Of a stretch of DNA of 50,029 nt, positions 24,121-31,820 are shown piece after piece. Below the pieces are notes generated by a model. It made no database searches. It saw only the letters and a program-made list of their open reading frames with translations, and was not told the DNA's origin. Source of the stretch: Rhizobium hidalgonense (GTDB lineage: Bacteria; Pseudomonadota; Alphaproteobacteria; Rhizobiales; Rhizobiaceae); contig NZ_LODW01000066.1 of assembly GCF_002914525.1 (NCBI RefSeq), forward strand, positions 1 to 50,029. Reading direction: 5' to 3'. Position 1 is the first letter of the stretch, and each line of letters starts with the position of its first letter. The position numbers were made by a program, and so were the translations under genes.

Positions 24121-24162
24121 GCGCCAGACGCAACTGAAGCAATTGACCGTTGCGTATGGCGC
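24121..24162. promoter_or_regulatory. 13-bp inverted repeat between exporter and LysR gene
   Basis: GCGCCAGACGCAA (24121-24133) and TTGCGTATGGCGC (24150-24162) are complementary at 12 of 13 positions, separated by 16 bases. It lies between the divergent starts at 24065 and 24184, where LysR regulators normally bind. A long dyad like this could be the operator, or a hairpin in the leader of either transcript. Confidence 0.6.
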
Positions 24163-24183
24163 CATGCCTGATAGGATTGGGCC

Positions 24184-25080
24184 ATGTCCGATCTCGATTT
24201 CAATCTGCTGGTGGCGCTCGATGCGCTGCTGCGCGAACAGAGCGTCTCGGCCGCCGCTCGCCGGCTTGGCCTCAGCACATCGGCCATGAGCCGGACGCTG
24301 TCGCGCTTGCGGATGGCGCTCGGCGATCCGATCCTCGTGCCGGCCGGGCGCGGCATGGTCGCCACACACCATGCCTTGGCGATTGCCGAAGAGGTGCAGG
24401 TGTTAAAGGACGCCGTGAAAGCGGTGCTCAGCCCGCCATCGACCGTGGAGATCCGCGAGGTGCGCCGCCACTTCACCATCCGTGCCAACGAAGCCTTCGT
24501 GCTTCTTTACGCCGCCGACCTCAGCGCCGCCGTGACCAACGCCGCGCCGGGGATCAGGCTTCGCTTTGCGCCGAGATCGGACAAGGACGTTCAGGCTTTG
24601 CGGGACGCGGCGGTCGATCTGGATATCGGTGTGCTCCCGCGCGACGGCGGCGAGCTGCGCTGCCAGACCCTGTTCGAAGATCGGTTTGTCGGTGTCGCCA
24701 GGGCAGGGCATCCGATCTTCGATGCCGGGATAACGGCTGAACACTATGCCGCATTGGGCCATGTGGTCTTCTCGCCGCACGCAGACTATGTCGGCCCGGT
24801 CGACCGGGCGCTCGCCGAACTCGGCCATGAGCGTGATGTCAGGCTGATCGTGCCGAGCTTTCCGGCGGTCATTGCCGTTGCGGCGGCATCCGATCTGATC
24901 GGCTCGGTTCCAAAGTCCTATTGCAAGTCCGCTGTGATAAGCGAGATCAGGACCTTCGACCTGCCGGTCGCCGTGCCGGGTTTCAACATCGTCCAGGCTT
25001 GGCACCCTCGCATGGATGCAGATCCCGCGCATCGCTGGCTGAGGGCGCTGATTTTCGAGACGTTCCACTCAATGAGCTGA
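24184..25080 (+). CDS. LysR family transcriptional regulator
   Basis: A 298-residue LysR regulator with an N-terminal winged helix ('FNLLVALDALLREQSVSAAA', 'SAMSRTLSRLRMALGDPIL', residues 4-65) and a periplasmic-binding-like effector domain. It resembles the NodD/SyrM-like 'DLDFNLL' branch of the family. It is divergent from the MFS exporter by 118 bases and probably activates or represses it. A strong terminator follows its stop. Confidence 0.9.
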   Translation: MSDLDFNLLVALDALLREQSVSAAARRLGLSTSAMSRTLSRLRMALGDPILVPAGRGMVATHHALAIAEEVQVLKDAVKAVLSPPSTVEIREVRRHFTIRANEAFVLLYAADLSAAVTNAAPGIRLRFAPRSDKDVQALRDAAVDLDIGVLPRDGGELRCQTLFEDRFVGVARAGHPIFDAGITAEHYAALGHVVFSPHADYVGPVDRALAELGHERDVRLIVPSFPAVIAVAAASDLIGSVPKSYCKSAVISEIRTFDLPVAVPGFNIVQAWHPRMDADPAHRWLRALIFETFHSMS

Positions 25081-25099
25081 GTGAGCCCAGCCAAAGCTG

Positions 25100-25155
25100 G
25101 CGCTGCGCCCGGTTTCGCTGGAATGAGCGATCGTGTCCAGGCGCAGCGCTTTTTT
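25100..25155 (+). terminator. Intrinsic terminator of the LysR gene
   Basis: GCGCTGCGCC (25100-25109) and GGCGCAGCGC (25140-25149) form a perfect 10-bp stem with a 30-base loop, followed by TTTTTT. It lies between the converging LysR and chemotaxis genes. Confidence 0.75.
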
Positions 25156-25166
25156 CAACGAAGCCG

Positions 25167-26993
25167 TCAAGCGGCCCACTGCGCGCGGCCGGCTGCAGAT
25201 TGAGCCGAATCCGTCGCACGGAGCTTGAACCGGGACACGAGTTCCCGAAGCTTGGCGGCCTCCTGCGCAAGCTGACCGGATGCGGCAGTCGATTGCTCGA
25301 CCATCGCGGCGTTCTGCTGGGTCACCTGATCCATGGAATTGACGGCGGTATTGACTTCGGCAAGGCCGGTCGACTGCTCCCTTGCCGAGACGGCAATGGC
25401 ATCCATGTGCTGGTTGATGCGGGCAATCTGGTGGCTGATCGCGCTCAGAACCTGGCTGGTGTCGAGAACCAGCTTGACGCCGCTTTCCACTTCCTCCGAC
25501 GATTTCTCGATGTGGCCCTTGATTTCCTTCGCCGCCTTCGCCGATCGCTGGGCAAGCTCGCGGACTTCCTGAGCGACGACCGCAAAACCCTTGCCCGCCT
25601 CTCCGGCGCGCGCCGCTTCGACGCCGGCATTCAAGGCCAGCAGATTGGTCTGGAAGGCGATCTCGTCGATCACGCCGATAATGCTGGAGATCTGCTGCGA
25701 CGATGCCTCGATGCGGCGCATGGCCTCTTCGGCATGCGACACGACCTCGGAAGACTTGGCGGCATTGCGGTTTGCATCGGTCGCTTCGGTGCGCGCCTCG
25801 TCGGTGCGCTTGCTCGAATTCGAGACATTGGCAGTGATCTGATCGAGCGCTGCGGCGGTTTCTTCGAGCGAGGCTGCCTGCTGTTCGGTCCGTTTCGACA
25901 GATCGCCGGCCCCGGATGCGATTTCCCTTGTGCCATCGTCGATCGCTGCAATGGCAGCCGCGATAGCGCTAAGCGTCTGGTCGAGCTGCCTGGTCGACAT
26001 GTTGAAATCATGCCGCAGGCTCTCGAAGTCAGGGGCGAAGGGCTCTTCGATCTGGAAGGCGAGATCGCCTGCGGCAAGCCGCTTCAAGCCGGCGGCAAGC
26101 CCCGAGGTCGCTGCCCGCAGCCGTTCGGCGGCATCCTCGTCAGCCTGTTTGCGGGCTGTGATGCGCTCGGCTTCGCCCTGCAGGCGGGCTGTCTCGGCGT
26201 CCTGTTCGAGTTGCTTGTTGGCAATCGCCGCCTGGCGGAAAACTTCGACGGCCGATGCCATCGCGCCGATTTCATCGTTGCGGCCGATTGCCGTGCTGGC
26301 GATGGCAGTGTCGCCGCCGGCGAGCCTTTGCATATCGGTGGAAAGGGCGAGGATGGGTTCGGTGACGCTCTTGCGTGTCAGGAAATATAGGCCGATCGCG
26401 AAGGTGGCGGCCAGGGCCAGAATTGCTTTCAGAATCATGCCCACCGAGGCTTTTACCTCAGCGCTGCGCTTGGAAATATCGTCGGATGTCGCGGTGATCT
26501 GATCGCCGGTCTCTTCCATTCCCGTTTCCAACGCGGAAAACTGCGCCATGAATTCGGGCAAGGCTTTCAATGCCGCCGCCGGGTCCTGACCGGCAAGATC
26601 GATAATCTTCGTGGCGCTTTCGACATAGGCAATGAGGGGTGGTTCAATACCGGCAAGGATGGTTTTGGTCTTTTCGTCGGTGGCCAGAGCTCTATTGGCG
26701 TCGACCATCTCCCGGAACGATGCCTTGTGCTCCGCCAGATCCGCCTTTACTGCACCGGCGTCGATGCCGGCGGCCGGGTTAGACGCCAACATGGCAGCCA
26801 GCACGTCGGCGCGCAGCGCGTCATGCATCATATCTGCCTGCATGTGGTTGCGCAGAATTTGCGCTGACTGGGCGACATCGGCGCTGTTTGCGGAGAGGGT
26901 GGACGCGGACCAGATGCCAACCTCTGTGGCGCCGCCGGCCAAAGCGAAAATCGCGATGCTTGCAATGATGATCTTATTCTGGATCGACGCCAT
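25167..26993 (-). CDS. Methyl-accepting chemotaxis protein
   Basis: A 608-residue transmembrane chemoreceptor: TM1 (about 8-28), a helical periplasmic sensor (about 30-185), TM2 (about 188-205), HAMP (about 207-262), a second HAMP-like helix region (about 285-340) and the cytoplasmic signalling hairpin. The hairpin tip 'EIAFQTNLLALNAGVEAARA' followed by 'GEAGKGFAVVAQEVRELAQR' is fully conserved and binds CheA/CheW. There is no C-terminal NWETF-type pentapeptide for CheR docking. The ligand is unknown. Confidence 0.93.
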   Translation of the reverse strand: MASIQNKIIIASIAIFALAGGATEVGIWSASTLSANSADVAQSAQILRNHMQADMMHDALRADVLAAMLASNPAAGIDAGAVKADLAEHKASFREMVDANRALATDEKTKTILAGIEPPLIAYVESATKIIDLAGQDPAAALKALPEFMAQFSALETGMEETGDQITATSDDISKRSAEVKASVGMILKAILALAATFAIGLYFLTRKSVTEPILALSTDMQRLAGGDTAIASTAIGRNDEIGAMASAVEVFRQAAIANKQLEQDAETARLQGEAERITARKQADEDAAERLRAATSGLAAGLKRLAAGDLAFQIEEPFAPDFESLRHDFNMSTRQLDQTLSAIAAAIAAIDDGTREIASGAGDLSKRTEQQAASLEETAAALDQITANVSNSSKRTDEARTEATDANRNAAKSSEVVSHAEEAMRRIEASSQQISSIIGVIDEIAFQTNLLALNAGVEAARAGEAGKGFAVVAQEVRELAQRSAKAAKEIKGHIEKSSEEVESGVKLVLDTSQVLSAISHQIARINQHMDAIAVSAREQSTGLAEVNTAVNSMDQVTQQNAAMVEQSTAASGQLAQEAAKLRELVSRFKLRATDSAQSAAGRAQWAA

Positions 26994-27204
26994 GATGGGG
27001 CTCTCACGTTAATGTAGAACCTGAGAATATCGAAACATGCTTAATGATTTCTCAGCACGGCGCGAAGCCGCGTAAAAACAAGAGGTTGCAGATGCGGACT
27101 CATTCGATGAAGGGTTGAATGCGCAGCGGGATTGGCTTGGAGAAGGGCCGGCTGCAATCGCGCCAAACGGGGGCTCACCTCTGTCTCGAGGCGAGCCCAT
27201 CAAC

Positions 27205-27648
27205 TTATTGTTGCGGCAGAATGATCTTCTGATTGGTGGTGTTCTTGACCGGCTTCTCGCCGGGCACATGCGACATGGTGCGGGTCGTGCTATCAAGCGT
27301 CTCGCCGTCGGTGCTGGTCTTGGTGCGGGACTTGCTGAATGTTCCCTTGTCGACGGCCTGGGCTTTGGTCTGCGCTTTGAGCTCGTCGCCATTGTCGTTG
27401 ATACGGGTCTTGCTTTGCGCCTTGCCGTCGGTGGTGGCGGCACTGCCGCCCGAGCCGATCGAGGAGGTCGTGCCGTCGTCGGTCCGACAAGTGCCCGCCG
27501 TTCCCACAGAGCTCGCCGACGTGCCGCCTGCCGAAGCGCTGCCGCCCGTTCCCACAGTTCCGGCCGCCTGGCAATCCTCTGCAAGAACTGCCGAACTCGA
27601 GGCGAGAAGCGCGATCGCGGCGGCGGCGATAAGGTTGAGATGTTTCAT
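27205..27648 (-). CDS. Exported Gly/Ser/Thr-rich protein with VGTGG motifs
   Basis: A 147-residue protein with a clear signal peptide (MKHLNLIAAAAIALLASSSA, cleavage near VLA-E). The mature N-terminal half has degenerate repeats 'TVGTGGSASAGGTSASSVGT' and 'TSSIGSGGSAATTDGK'; the C-terminal half is polar, Lys/Thr-rich. It shares the VGTGG motif with the protein at 28055-28627. No conserved domain is recognised. The gap 26994-27204 ahead of the chemoreceptor holds nothing clear. Confidence 0.7.
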   Translation of the reverse strand: MKHLNLIAAAAIALLASSSAVLAEDCQAAGTVGTGGSASAGGTSASSVGTAGTCRTDDGTTSSIGSGGSAATTDGKAQSKTRINDNGDELKAQTKAQAVDKGTFSKSRTKTSTDGETLDSTTRTMSHVPGEKPVKNTTNQKIILPQQ

Positions 27649-27657
27649 GGTCCTCTC

Positions 27658-28002
27658 CTATTTCGTTGGTTTCGTCATTGAGCAGGTTCCGTCGGAGCGT
27701 TTCGTGATGACGGTGCCGTCAGGCCGGGTGATGCTCGCGGTGGAAAAACTGTCGACGCTTCCCGAGCCGGCCGAAGACCCGGCGGAGGCGGATGACGAGG
27801 AGGAGCCGGTCGTGCCGCTGCCGGTGGTGGTCGATGAGGAGACATGCCCGTTGCCCGCCGTCACGGTGGTGGACGAATCGCCGGCCTGTGACTGGACGAT
27901 CGTGCATGTCGTTCCATCGTCGAGCTTGATCTCCTCCGACATCGTCTGCCCGGCGATCAAGACCAGGCAAGCGCTCAGTGCGATTGTGGAAAATTGGGTC
28001 AT
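27658..28002 (-). CDS. Exported Ser/Gly-rich protein
   Basis: A 114-residue protein with a signal peptide (MTQFSTIALSACLVLIAGQT), a core 'IKLDDGTTCTIVQSQAGDSS', a Ser/Gly/Thr tract (about residues 50-85) and a C-terminal 'SITRPDGTVITKRSDGTC'. The ATG at 28002 has GGAG eight bases upstream. It lies nine bases ahead of the 27205-27648 gene and is probably in one transcript with it and the repeat protein at 28055. The two 'DGT-C' segments look like related units. Unknown function. Confidence 0.7.
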   Translation of the reverse strand: MTQFSTIALSACLVLIAGQTMSEEIKLDDGTTCTIVQSQAGDSSTTVTAGNGHVSSSTTTGSGTTGSSSSSASAGSSAGSGSVDSFSTASITRPDGTVITKRSDGTCSMTKPTK

Positions 28003-28054
28003 TGTCTTATCTCCAAGGGTTTGGCCGACGCCGCAAAGGCGCCGGCCGATACCG

Positions 28055-28627
28055 TCAGCAGCCCTTGGTGCCGGCGGCATCCTTCTTGACCTGGCCAGGT
28101 GCGCAGCCCTTCTTGCCCTTGCTGTCGTGCGAGGTTCCGGCCGCAGAGCCGCCGGTGCCGACAGTGCTGCCCGTCTTGTCGCCATCCGCAGACGAAGCAC
28201 CGGTTCCGACACTCGAGGCCGAGTTCGCGTCGCCCGAACCCGCGGCAGAACCACCGGTGCCCACCGAACTGCTCGAGGTACCGCCGCCGGCCGACGAACC
28301 ACCGGTGCCGAGCGTCGACGCAGAGCCCGAGCCGGATCCGGAGCCGGAGGCAGAGCCGCCGGTGCCGACCGTGCTGCTCGAGGTACCGCCACCAGCCGAT
28401 GAGCCGCCGGTGCCGACCGTCGATGACGAGCCGGAATTGCAGTTGGTTGCGCCGGCCGGGCAGGTGCCCCCGGCAGAGCTGCCACCAGTACCGACGGTGC
28501 TGCTCGCAGTTCCGCCGCCGGCTGACGAACCGCCGGTGCCGACCGTGCTTGACGATTGAGCAAAGCCGGAAACCGTCGTGCCGGCCAGAAATGCCGCTGC
28601 CAATGCGAGATGTGTTACCTTCATCAT
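28055..28627 (-). CDS. Exported protein with eight VGTGG repeats
   Basis: A 190-residue protein: signal peptide (MMKVTHLALAAAFLAGTTVS, cleavage near GFA-Q), then eight units of 16-26 residues, each starting (S/T)(V/L)GTGG or VGTGA and continuing SSAGGGTSS-like. A cysteine pair interrupts the second unit (CPAGATNC). The C-terminus is basic with two cysteines (KGKKGCAPGQ, KDAAGTKGC). GGAGGA sits seven bases before the ATG. The composition suggests a flexible cell-surface or periplasmic protein. No known family is recognised. Confidence 0.75.
   Translation of the reverse strand: MMKVTHLALAAAFLAGTTVSGFAQSSSTVGTGGSSAGGGTASSTVGTGGSSAGGTCPAGATNCNSGSSSTVGTGGSSAGGGTSSSTVGTGGSASGSGSGSGSASTLGTGGSSAGGGTSSSSVGTGGSAAGSGDANSASSVGTGASSADGDKTGSTVGTGGSAAGTSHDSKGKKGCAPGQVKKDAAGTKGC
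28135..28560. repeat. Coding tandem repeats of VGTGG protein
   Basis: The DNA encoding the eight units is itself repetitive, with recurring GCCGGTGCCGAC and GAACCACCGGTGCC-type blocks on the plus strand. The repeats keep the opposite strand open too, giving false Pro-rich frames. Units vary in length, so gain and loss by slippage is likely. Confidence 0.75.
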
Positions 28628-28910
28628 GATGTATTCCTCCGTTTGTTTTTGAGCTGCTATTGCATCCGGAGTGGATGGATAGCTGCCTGACAAACTTCGG
28701 TTAAACCTCACTGTTCCTCTCCTAAGCCCTCAGTCGGATAGGCGCCGGACCTTGGTCTGGCCGCGCCGGTATAGGTTATCTTCGAGCAAGACGGGGCGCT
28801 TTCCGATCTGCCCGGCTGGTCGGATTGAGCGATCCCGGACCGGCGCCACACCCTCGTCATTGCGGGCTTACGGGCTTGGGCGTACCATGCCAGGCAATAG
28901 GAGAGGGACC

Positions 28911-29132
28911 ATGACGCTGTCAGCTCTTGTTCGACTGGCGGCAGCCGTAGCGCTGCTATTTGCCTTCACACCCACCGATGTCACTGCCAAGGGCAACCAC
29001 AGAAGCTGTGCAGAGCTGCAGGCGATGAAGGATCATGGTCTGACCGGCGGAAAACATGCCGGAGATGGGCCCGAAAAGAGGGCCAAGATCGAACGGAAGA
29101 TGAGGAAGAAGGGCTGCTCGACTAGGCTATAG
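28911..29132 (+). CDS. Small exported basic protein
   Basis: A 73-residue protein with a signal peptide (MTLSALVRLAAAVALLFAFT, cleavage near VTA-K) and a short charged mature part with 'SCAELQAMKDHGLTGGKHAG' and a C-terminal 'KRKMRKKGC'-like basic tail. The ATG at 28911 follows GGAGAGG. The Lys/Cys-rich ending recalls the C-terminus of the VGTGG protein on the other strand. The gaps before (28628-28910) and after (29133-29385) hold no supported gene. Confidence 0.6.
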   Translation: MTLSALVRLAAAVALLFAFTPTDVTAKGNHRSCAELQAMKDHGLTGGKHAGDGPEKRAKIERKMRKKGCSTRL

Positions 29133-29385
29133 GTCGCCTACGCCGCCGACGGATGCCGCTCTGGCAGCCGACCTCCATTGCAGAGACCGAAGGGAATTCG
29201 ACCGGGACGTACCTAGGCGGGCGCGAGATCGATGAAATCCGCATGATCACCGGCTTATCACGAGGCCAGCAGGCGGGGAAAGCCGGCGGGCATGTCGAGC
29301 CGCTCGATTGAGAGCCTATAGTCCATAGGTCCCTCCGTGCCTTGATGCTGGCGACCACAAATGAGTGGCGGCTGGGCCGGCGGGC

Positions 29386-29955
29386 TCAGCGGCGGACGCG
29401 GTAGCGGATGTGCGTGGCCTCGGGTGTATCGATCACCCGAACGATCTCCAACTCGACGCGCGATGGTAAGACGTCGAACATTCGGCGGCCACGTCCGAAC
29501 AAGACTGGAACCTGGTGTATTTGCAGTTCGTCGAGCACGCCAACTTCCAGCGCCCGTTGCGCCGTATACGCGCCAAGCATCAACACGTCCCGGTCCCCGG
29601 CGGCGGTCTTCGCCTGCGCCATTGCGCTCGCGATCCCGTCGCTCACGTATTTGACCAAGGGATAATTCGCGACGGATGGCCCGGGCGGCCTGTGACTGGG
29701 TACGAAGATCGGCACACCGTGATTGTCACCGCCCCAGTGATCGACCTGCTCCACGGTTCGCCGACCCGCCAGAATCGCACCTGGCGCGTTCCATTCGTCC
29801 CACAATTGTCCCACGAGTCCGGTCGGTCGGGAAAAATCCCCGTACCACTCGTGCAACCGCATAAAGTCGTCGCCGCCGGGATTGCCCACTTCATCGTTGG
29901 GCCCCGCGATATACCCGTCCAGTGACATGGACATGAAGAGCACTGATGCAGACAC
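29386..29955 (-). CDS. Dihydrofolate reductase family protein (RibD C-terminal-like)
   Basis: A 189-residue protein of the DHFR/RibD-C fold. Typical stretches are 'SVLFMSMSLDGYIAGPND', 'GAILAGRRTVEQVDHWGG' and 'DVLMLGAYTAQRALEVGVLD', 'ELQIHQVPVLFGRGRRMFD'. It would use NAD(P)H to reduce an unknown substrate; such genes are common in soil bacteria and are not the essential folA. No operon partner is evident. Confidence 0.87.
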   Translation of the reverse strand: MSASVLFMSMSLDGYIAGPNDEVGNPGGDDFMRLHEWYGDFSRPTGLVGQLWDEWNAPGAILAGRRTVEQVDHWGGDNHGVPIFVPSHRPPGPSVANYPLVKYVSDGIASAMAQAKTAAGDRDVLMLGAYTAQRALEVGVLDELQIHQVPVLFGRGRRMFDVLPSRVELEIVRVIDTPEATHIRYRVRR

Positions 29956-30263
29956 TTTTATCTCCTATGGTCTTTTTCCAAACTGGGGCGGACGGTCTTG
30001 ATGTTCCCAAGGACGCTCGAACGGCGCTGACGCCGACATCCCGAAGACGGATTTTGGGTACTGCCCTATCTCACAAGGGGTCGATCCATGCTCGAGCCGA
30101 CTGGTTTGGTCCGGCTCCCTATCCGGGAACCCTATTCCGTCACACAATGGGACCAGACAGCTAGGATATAGGCGGGTCGTCTAAGGAAGGTGAAAAGAGG
30201 GCGGGTGCCTAAAGCAGCACCAGTCGGGACTGCGCCGGAAGCCTGTGCAAATCCGCAGCAAAC
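29956..30263. other. 308-base gap without supported gene
   Basis: Between the DHFR-like gene and the ArsR-like gene I see only short unconvincing frames on both strands and no strong hairpin or repeat. It includes the upstream region of the DHFR-like gene. Confidence 0.5.
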
Positions 30264-30950
30264 CTACGCTTCGACCGGAAAAAGCATCAGAAACTGCCGG
30301 TCGCCTTCCGGAGAAAACATGATCGAGCGACTCTCGGCGGTGCGCCGCGCCCAGCCCTTGTCGAGGAAGCTTGACAGCAGCGCCTTGCCGAGGCTGCCGG
30401 CGAGATGCGCGCGTCTTTCGCTCCAGTCGAGGCAGGAGCGGCAAAGCGGACGGCGCGACGATCTGAGGTCGCCGACATCGATGCCGATGCATTTGAGATC
30501 GCCTTCACCCTTTTCGGTCAGCGCCAGTCCGTCTCCGACGGCGTCGATCGAGCCTGAGGCAATCAGGCTGTCGAGCATGCGCACGCCGTAATCGCCAGCC
30601 AGATGATCGTAGCAGATCCGCGCCTTGCGCAGCGCCGGCTCCTTCGGTCCCGGCCGGTGGCGCAGATGCCCGCGTCCGGCGGCAAAGCCCATCATGCTTT
30701 CGATCAGCCGGGCGACGGCCTCGTCGGCCAGCGTGAAATAGCGATGGCGCCCCTGCTTGCGCTGGGTTAGCAAGCCGCCGGCTTCGAGCTTGGCGAGATG
30801 CGTGCTTGCCGTCTGCACGGTGATGCCGCCGACGCCGGCAAGCTCGGTCGCCGTCAGCGCCCGCCCGCCGGTCAGCGCCGCCAGCATGTTGGCCCGCGCC
30901 GGATCGCCGATCAGCGCGCCGATTTGCGCAATGTCAGGTCCTTCCTTCAT
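30264..30950 (-). CDS. ArsR-like winged-helix regulator with CxxC C-terminal domain
   Basis: A 228-residue regulator. The N-terminal ArsR-type helix-turn-helix ('IGDPARANMLAALTGGRALT', 'TVQTASTHLAKLEAGGLL', residues 14-80) is followed by a C-terminal domain with 'LCRSCLDWSERRAHLAGSLG', a cysteine pair that may bind metal or sense oxidation. It is divergent from a NIPSNAP/ABM gene pair by 84 bases and probably controls it. The start at 30950 lacks a strong ribosome binding site. Confidence 0.82.
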   Translation of the reverse strand: MKEGPDIAQIGALIGDPARANMLAALTGGRALTATELAGVGGITVQTASTHLAKLEAGGLLTQRKQGRHRYFTLADEAVARLIESMMGFAAGRGHLRHRPGPKEPALRKARICYDHLAGDYGVRMLDSLIASGSIDAVGDGLALTEKGEGDLKCIGIDVGDLRSSRRPLCRSCLDWSERRAHLAGSLGKALLSSFLDKGWARRTAESRSIMFSPEGDRQFLMLFPVEA

Positions 30951-31034
30951 AGTTCGATCGTAACCGAAGCATCGCCGTCCGGCAATGTGCGAAAACGGCC
31001 CCAGGAGAGCACTGAGACAGCAAAGGAGAAACCG

Positions 31035-31364
31035 ATGATCACCTGCTTCATTCGCTACGAAATCGACCCCTTCAAGAAGGAAGCCTTCGCCGAATATGCC
31101 CGCAACTGGGGCCAGGCGATCCCCCAGAATGGCGCCGACCTGATCGGCTATTTCGGTCCGCACGAGGGTTCGGCGACGACGGCTTATGGCGTCTACAACA
31201 TCGAAAGCCTCGCCGCCTACGAAGCCTATCGCGCCAGGCTGGCCGCCGACCCGCGCGGCCGCGACAATTACGAATCTGCCAGACGCGAAGGCTTTATCCT
31301 GAAGGAGGACCGCATCTTCCTCAAAAACGTTTCCGCCCCTCACGCCAAGCTGGTGCTGCCATGA
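31035..31364 (+). CDS. NIPSNAP family protein
   Basis: A 109-residue cytoplasmic protein of the NIPSNAP ferredoxin-like fold ('MITCFIRYEIDPFKKEAFAE', 'DLIGYFGPHEGSATTAYGVY'). Function in bacteria is unknown. AAAGGAGAAACCG-ATG is a strong start site. Its stop overlaps the next start as ATGA, so the pair is coupled. Confidence 0.87.
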   Translation: MITCFIRYEIDPFKKEAFAEYARNWGQAIPQNGADLIGYFGPHEGSATTAYGVYNIESLAAYEAYRARLAADPRGRDNYESARREGFILKEDRIFLKNVSAPHAKLVLP

Positions 31365-31711
31365 TCGCCGTCATTTTCGAAGTCGTGCCCTATATGGGCG
31401 AACGCCACAAATATCTCGATCTGGCCGGCGAATTGCGCGGCGAGCTGGAAAAGATCGACGGTTTCCTCTCGATCGAGCGTTTCGAGAGCCTGACGACCCG
31501 CGGCAAGCTTTTGTCGCTCTCCTTCTTCCGTGATGAGGAGGCCGTGAAGGAATGGCGCAATCTCGAGGCGCACCGGGCCGCCCAGCAAGCCGGCCGCGGC
31601 GGCATCTTCGCCGATTACCGCCTGCGCATTGCCAGTGTGGTGCGCGATTACGGCATGTTCGAACGCGAGGAAGCGCCGGCCGACAGCCGTGAGGTTCACG
31701 ATGCGGCTTGA
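31361..31711 (+). CDS. Antibiotic biosynthesis monooxygenase (ABM) domain protein
   Basis: A 116-residue dimeric alpha/beta-barrel protein of the ABM family ('VIFEVVPYMGERHKYLDLAG', 'IDGFLSIERFESL', 'LSLSFFRDEEAVKEWRNLEA'). Relatives include cofactor-free monooxygenases and heme-degrading proteins, but most are uncharacterised. It overlaps the NIPSNAP gene and both are probably under the divergent ArsR-like regulator. Confidence 0.85.
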   Translation: MIAVIFEVVPYMGERHKYLDLAGELRGELEKIDGFLSIERFESLTTRGKLLSLSFFRDEEAVKEWRNLEAHRAAQQAGRGGIFADYRLRIASVVRDYGMFEREEAPADSREVHDAA

Positions 31712-31758
31712 TCGAAAGGCGCAATAAATTCCCGAAATCGGCCAACGCTTTAGGCTTT

Positions 31759-31797
31759 GGTAACTAAGTTGGGTAACCATAACGGAGAGTTAAGCGT
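31759..31797 (+). promoter_or_regulatory. ccrM upstream region with CtrA-like half-sites
   Basis: Upstream of ccrM are GGTAAC (31759-31764), GTAACCAT (31773-31780, seven of eight to the TTAACCAT CtrA half-site) and GTTAAG (31789-31794). Spacing does not match the classical TTAA-N7-TTAA site, so CtrA binding is only a possibility, though CtrA control of ccrM is known in alphaproteobacteria. Confidence 0.35.
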
Positions 31798-31820
31798 CAA
31801 GCGTATGAGTGAGTATCAGA

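Noticed and set aside
28055..28560. Tandem DNA repeats as a CRISPR array
   Set aside because: The repeats are in-frame coding units of a secreted protein, vary in length and lack uniform spacers; no cas gene is near.
29122..29358. Minus-strand frame as a small gene
   Set aside because: No ribosome binding site, no family features, and it overlaps the end of the small exported protein gene.
29946..30164. Plus-strand frame as a small gene
   Set aside because: Composition is not protein-like, it overlaps the start of the DHFR-like gene, and no ribosome binding site is present.
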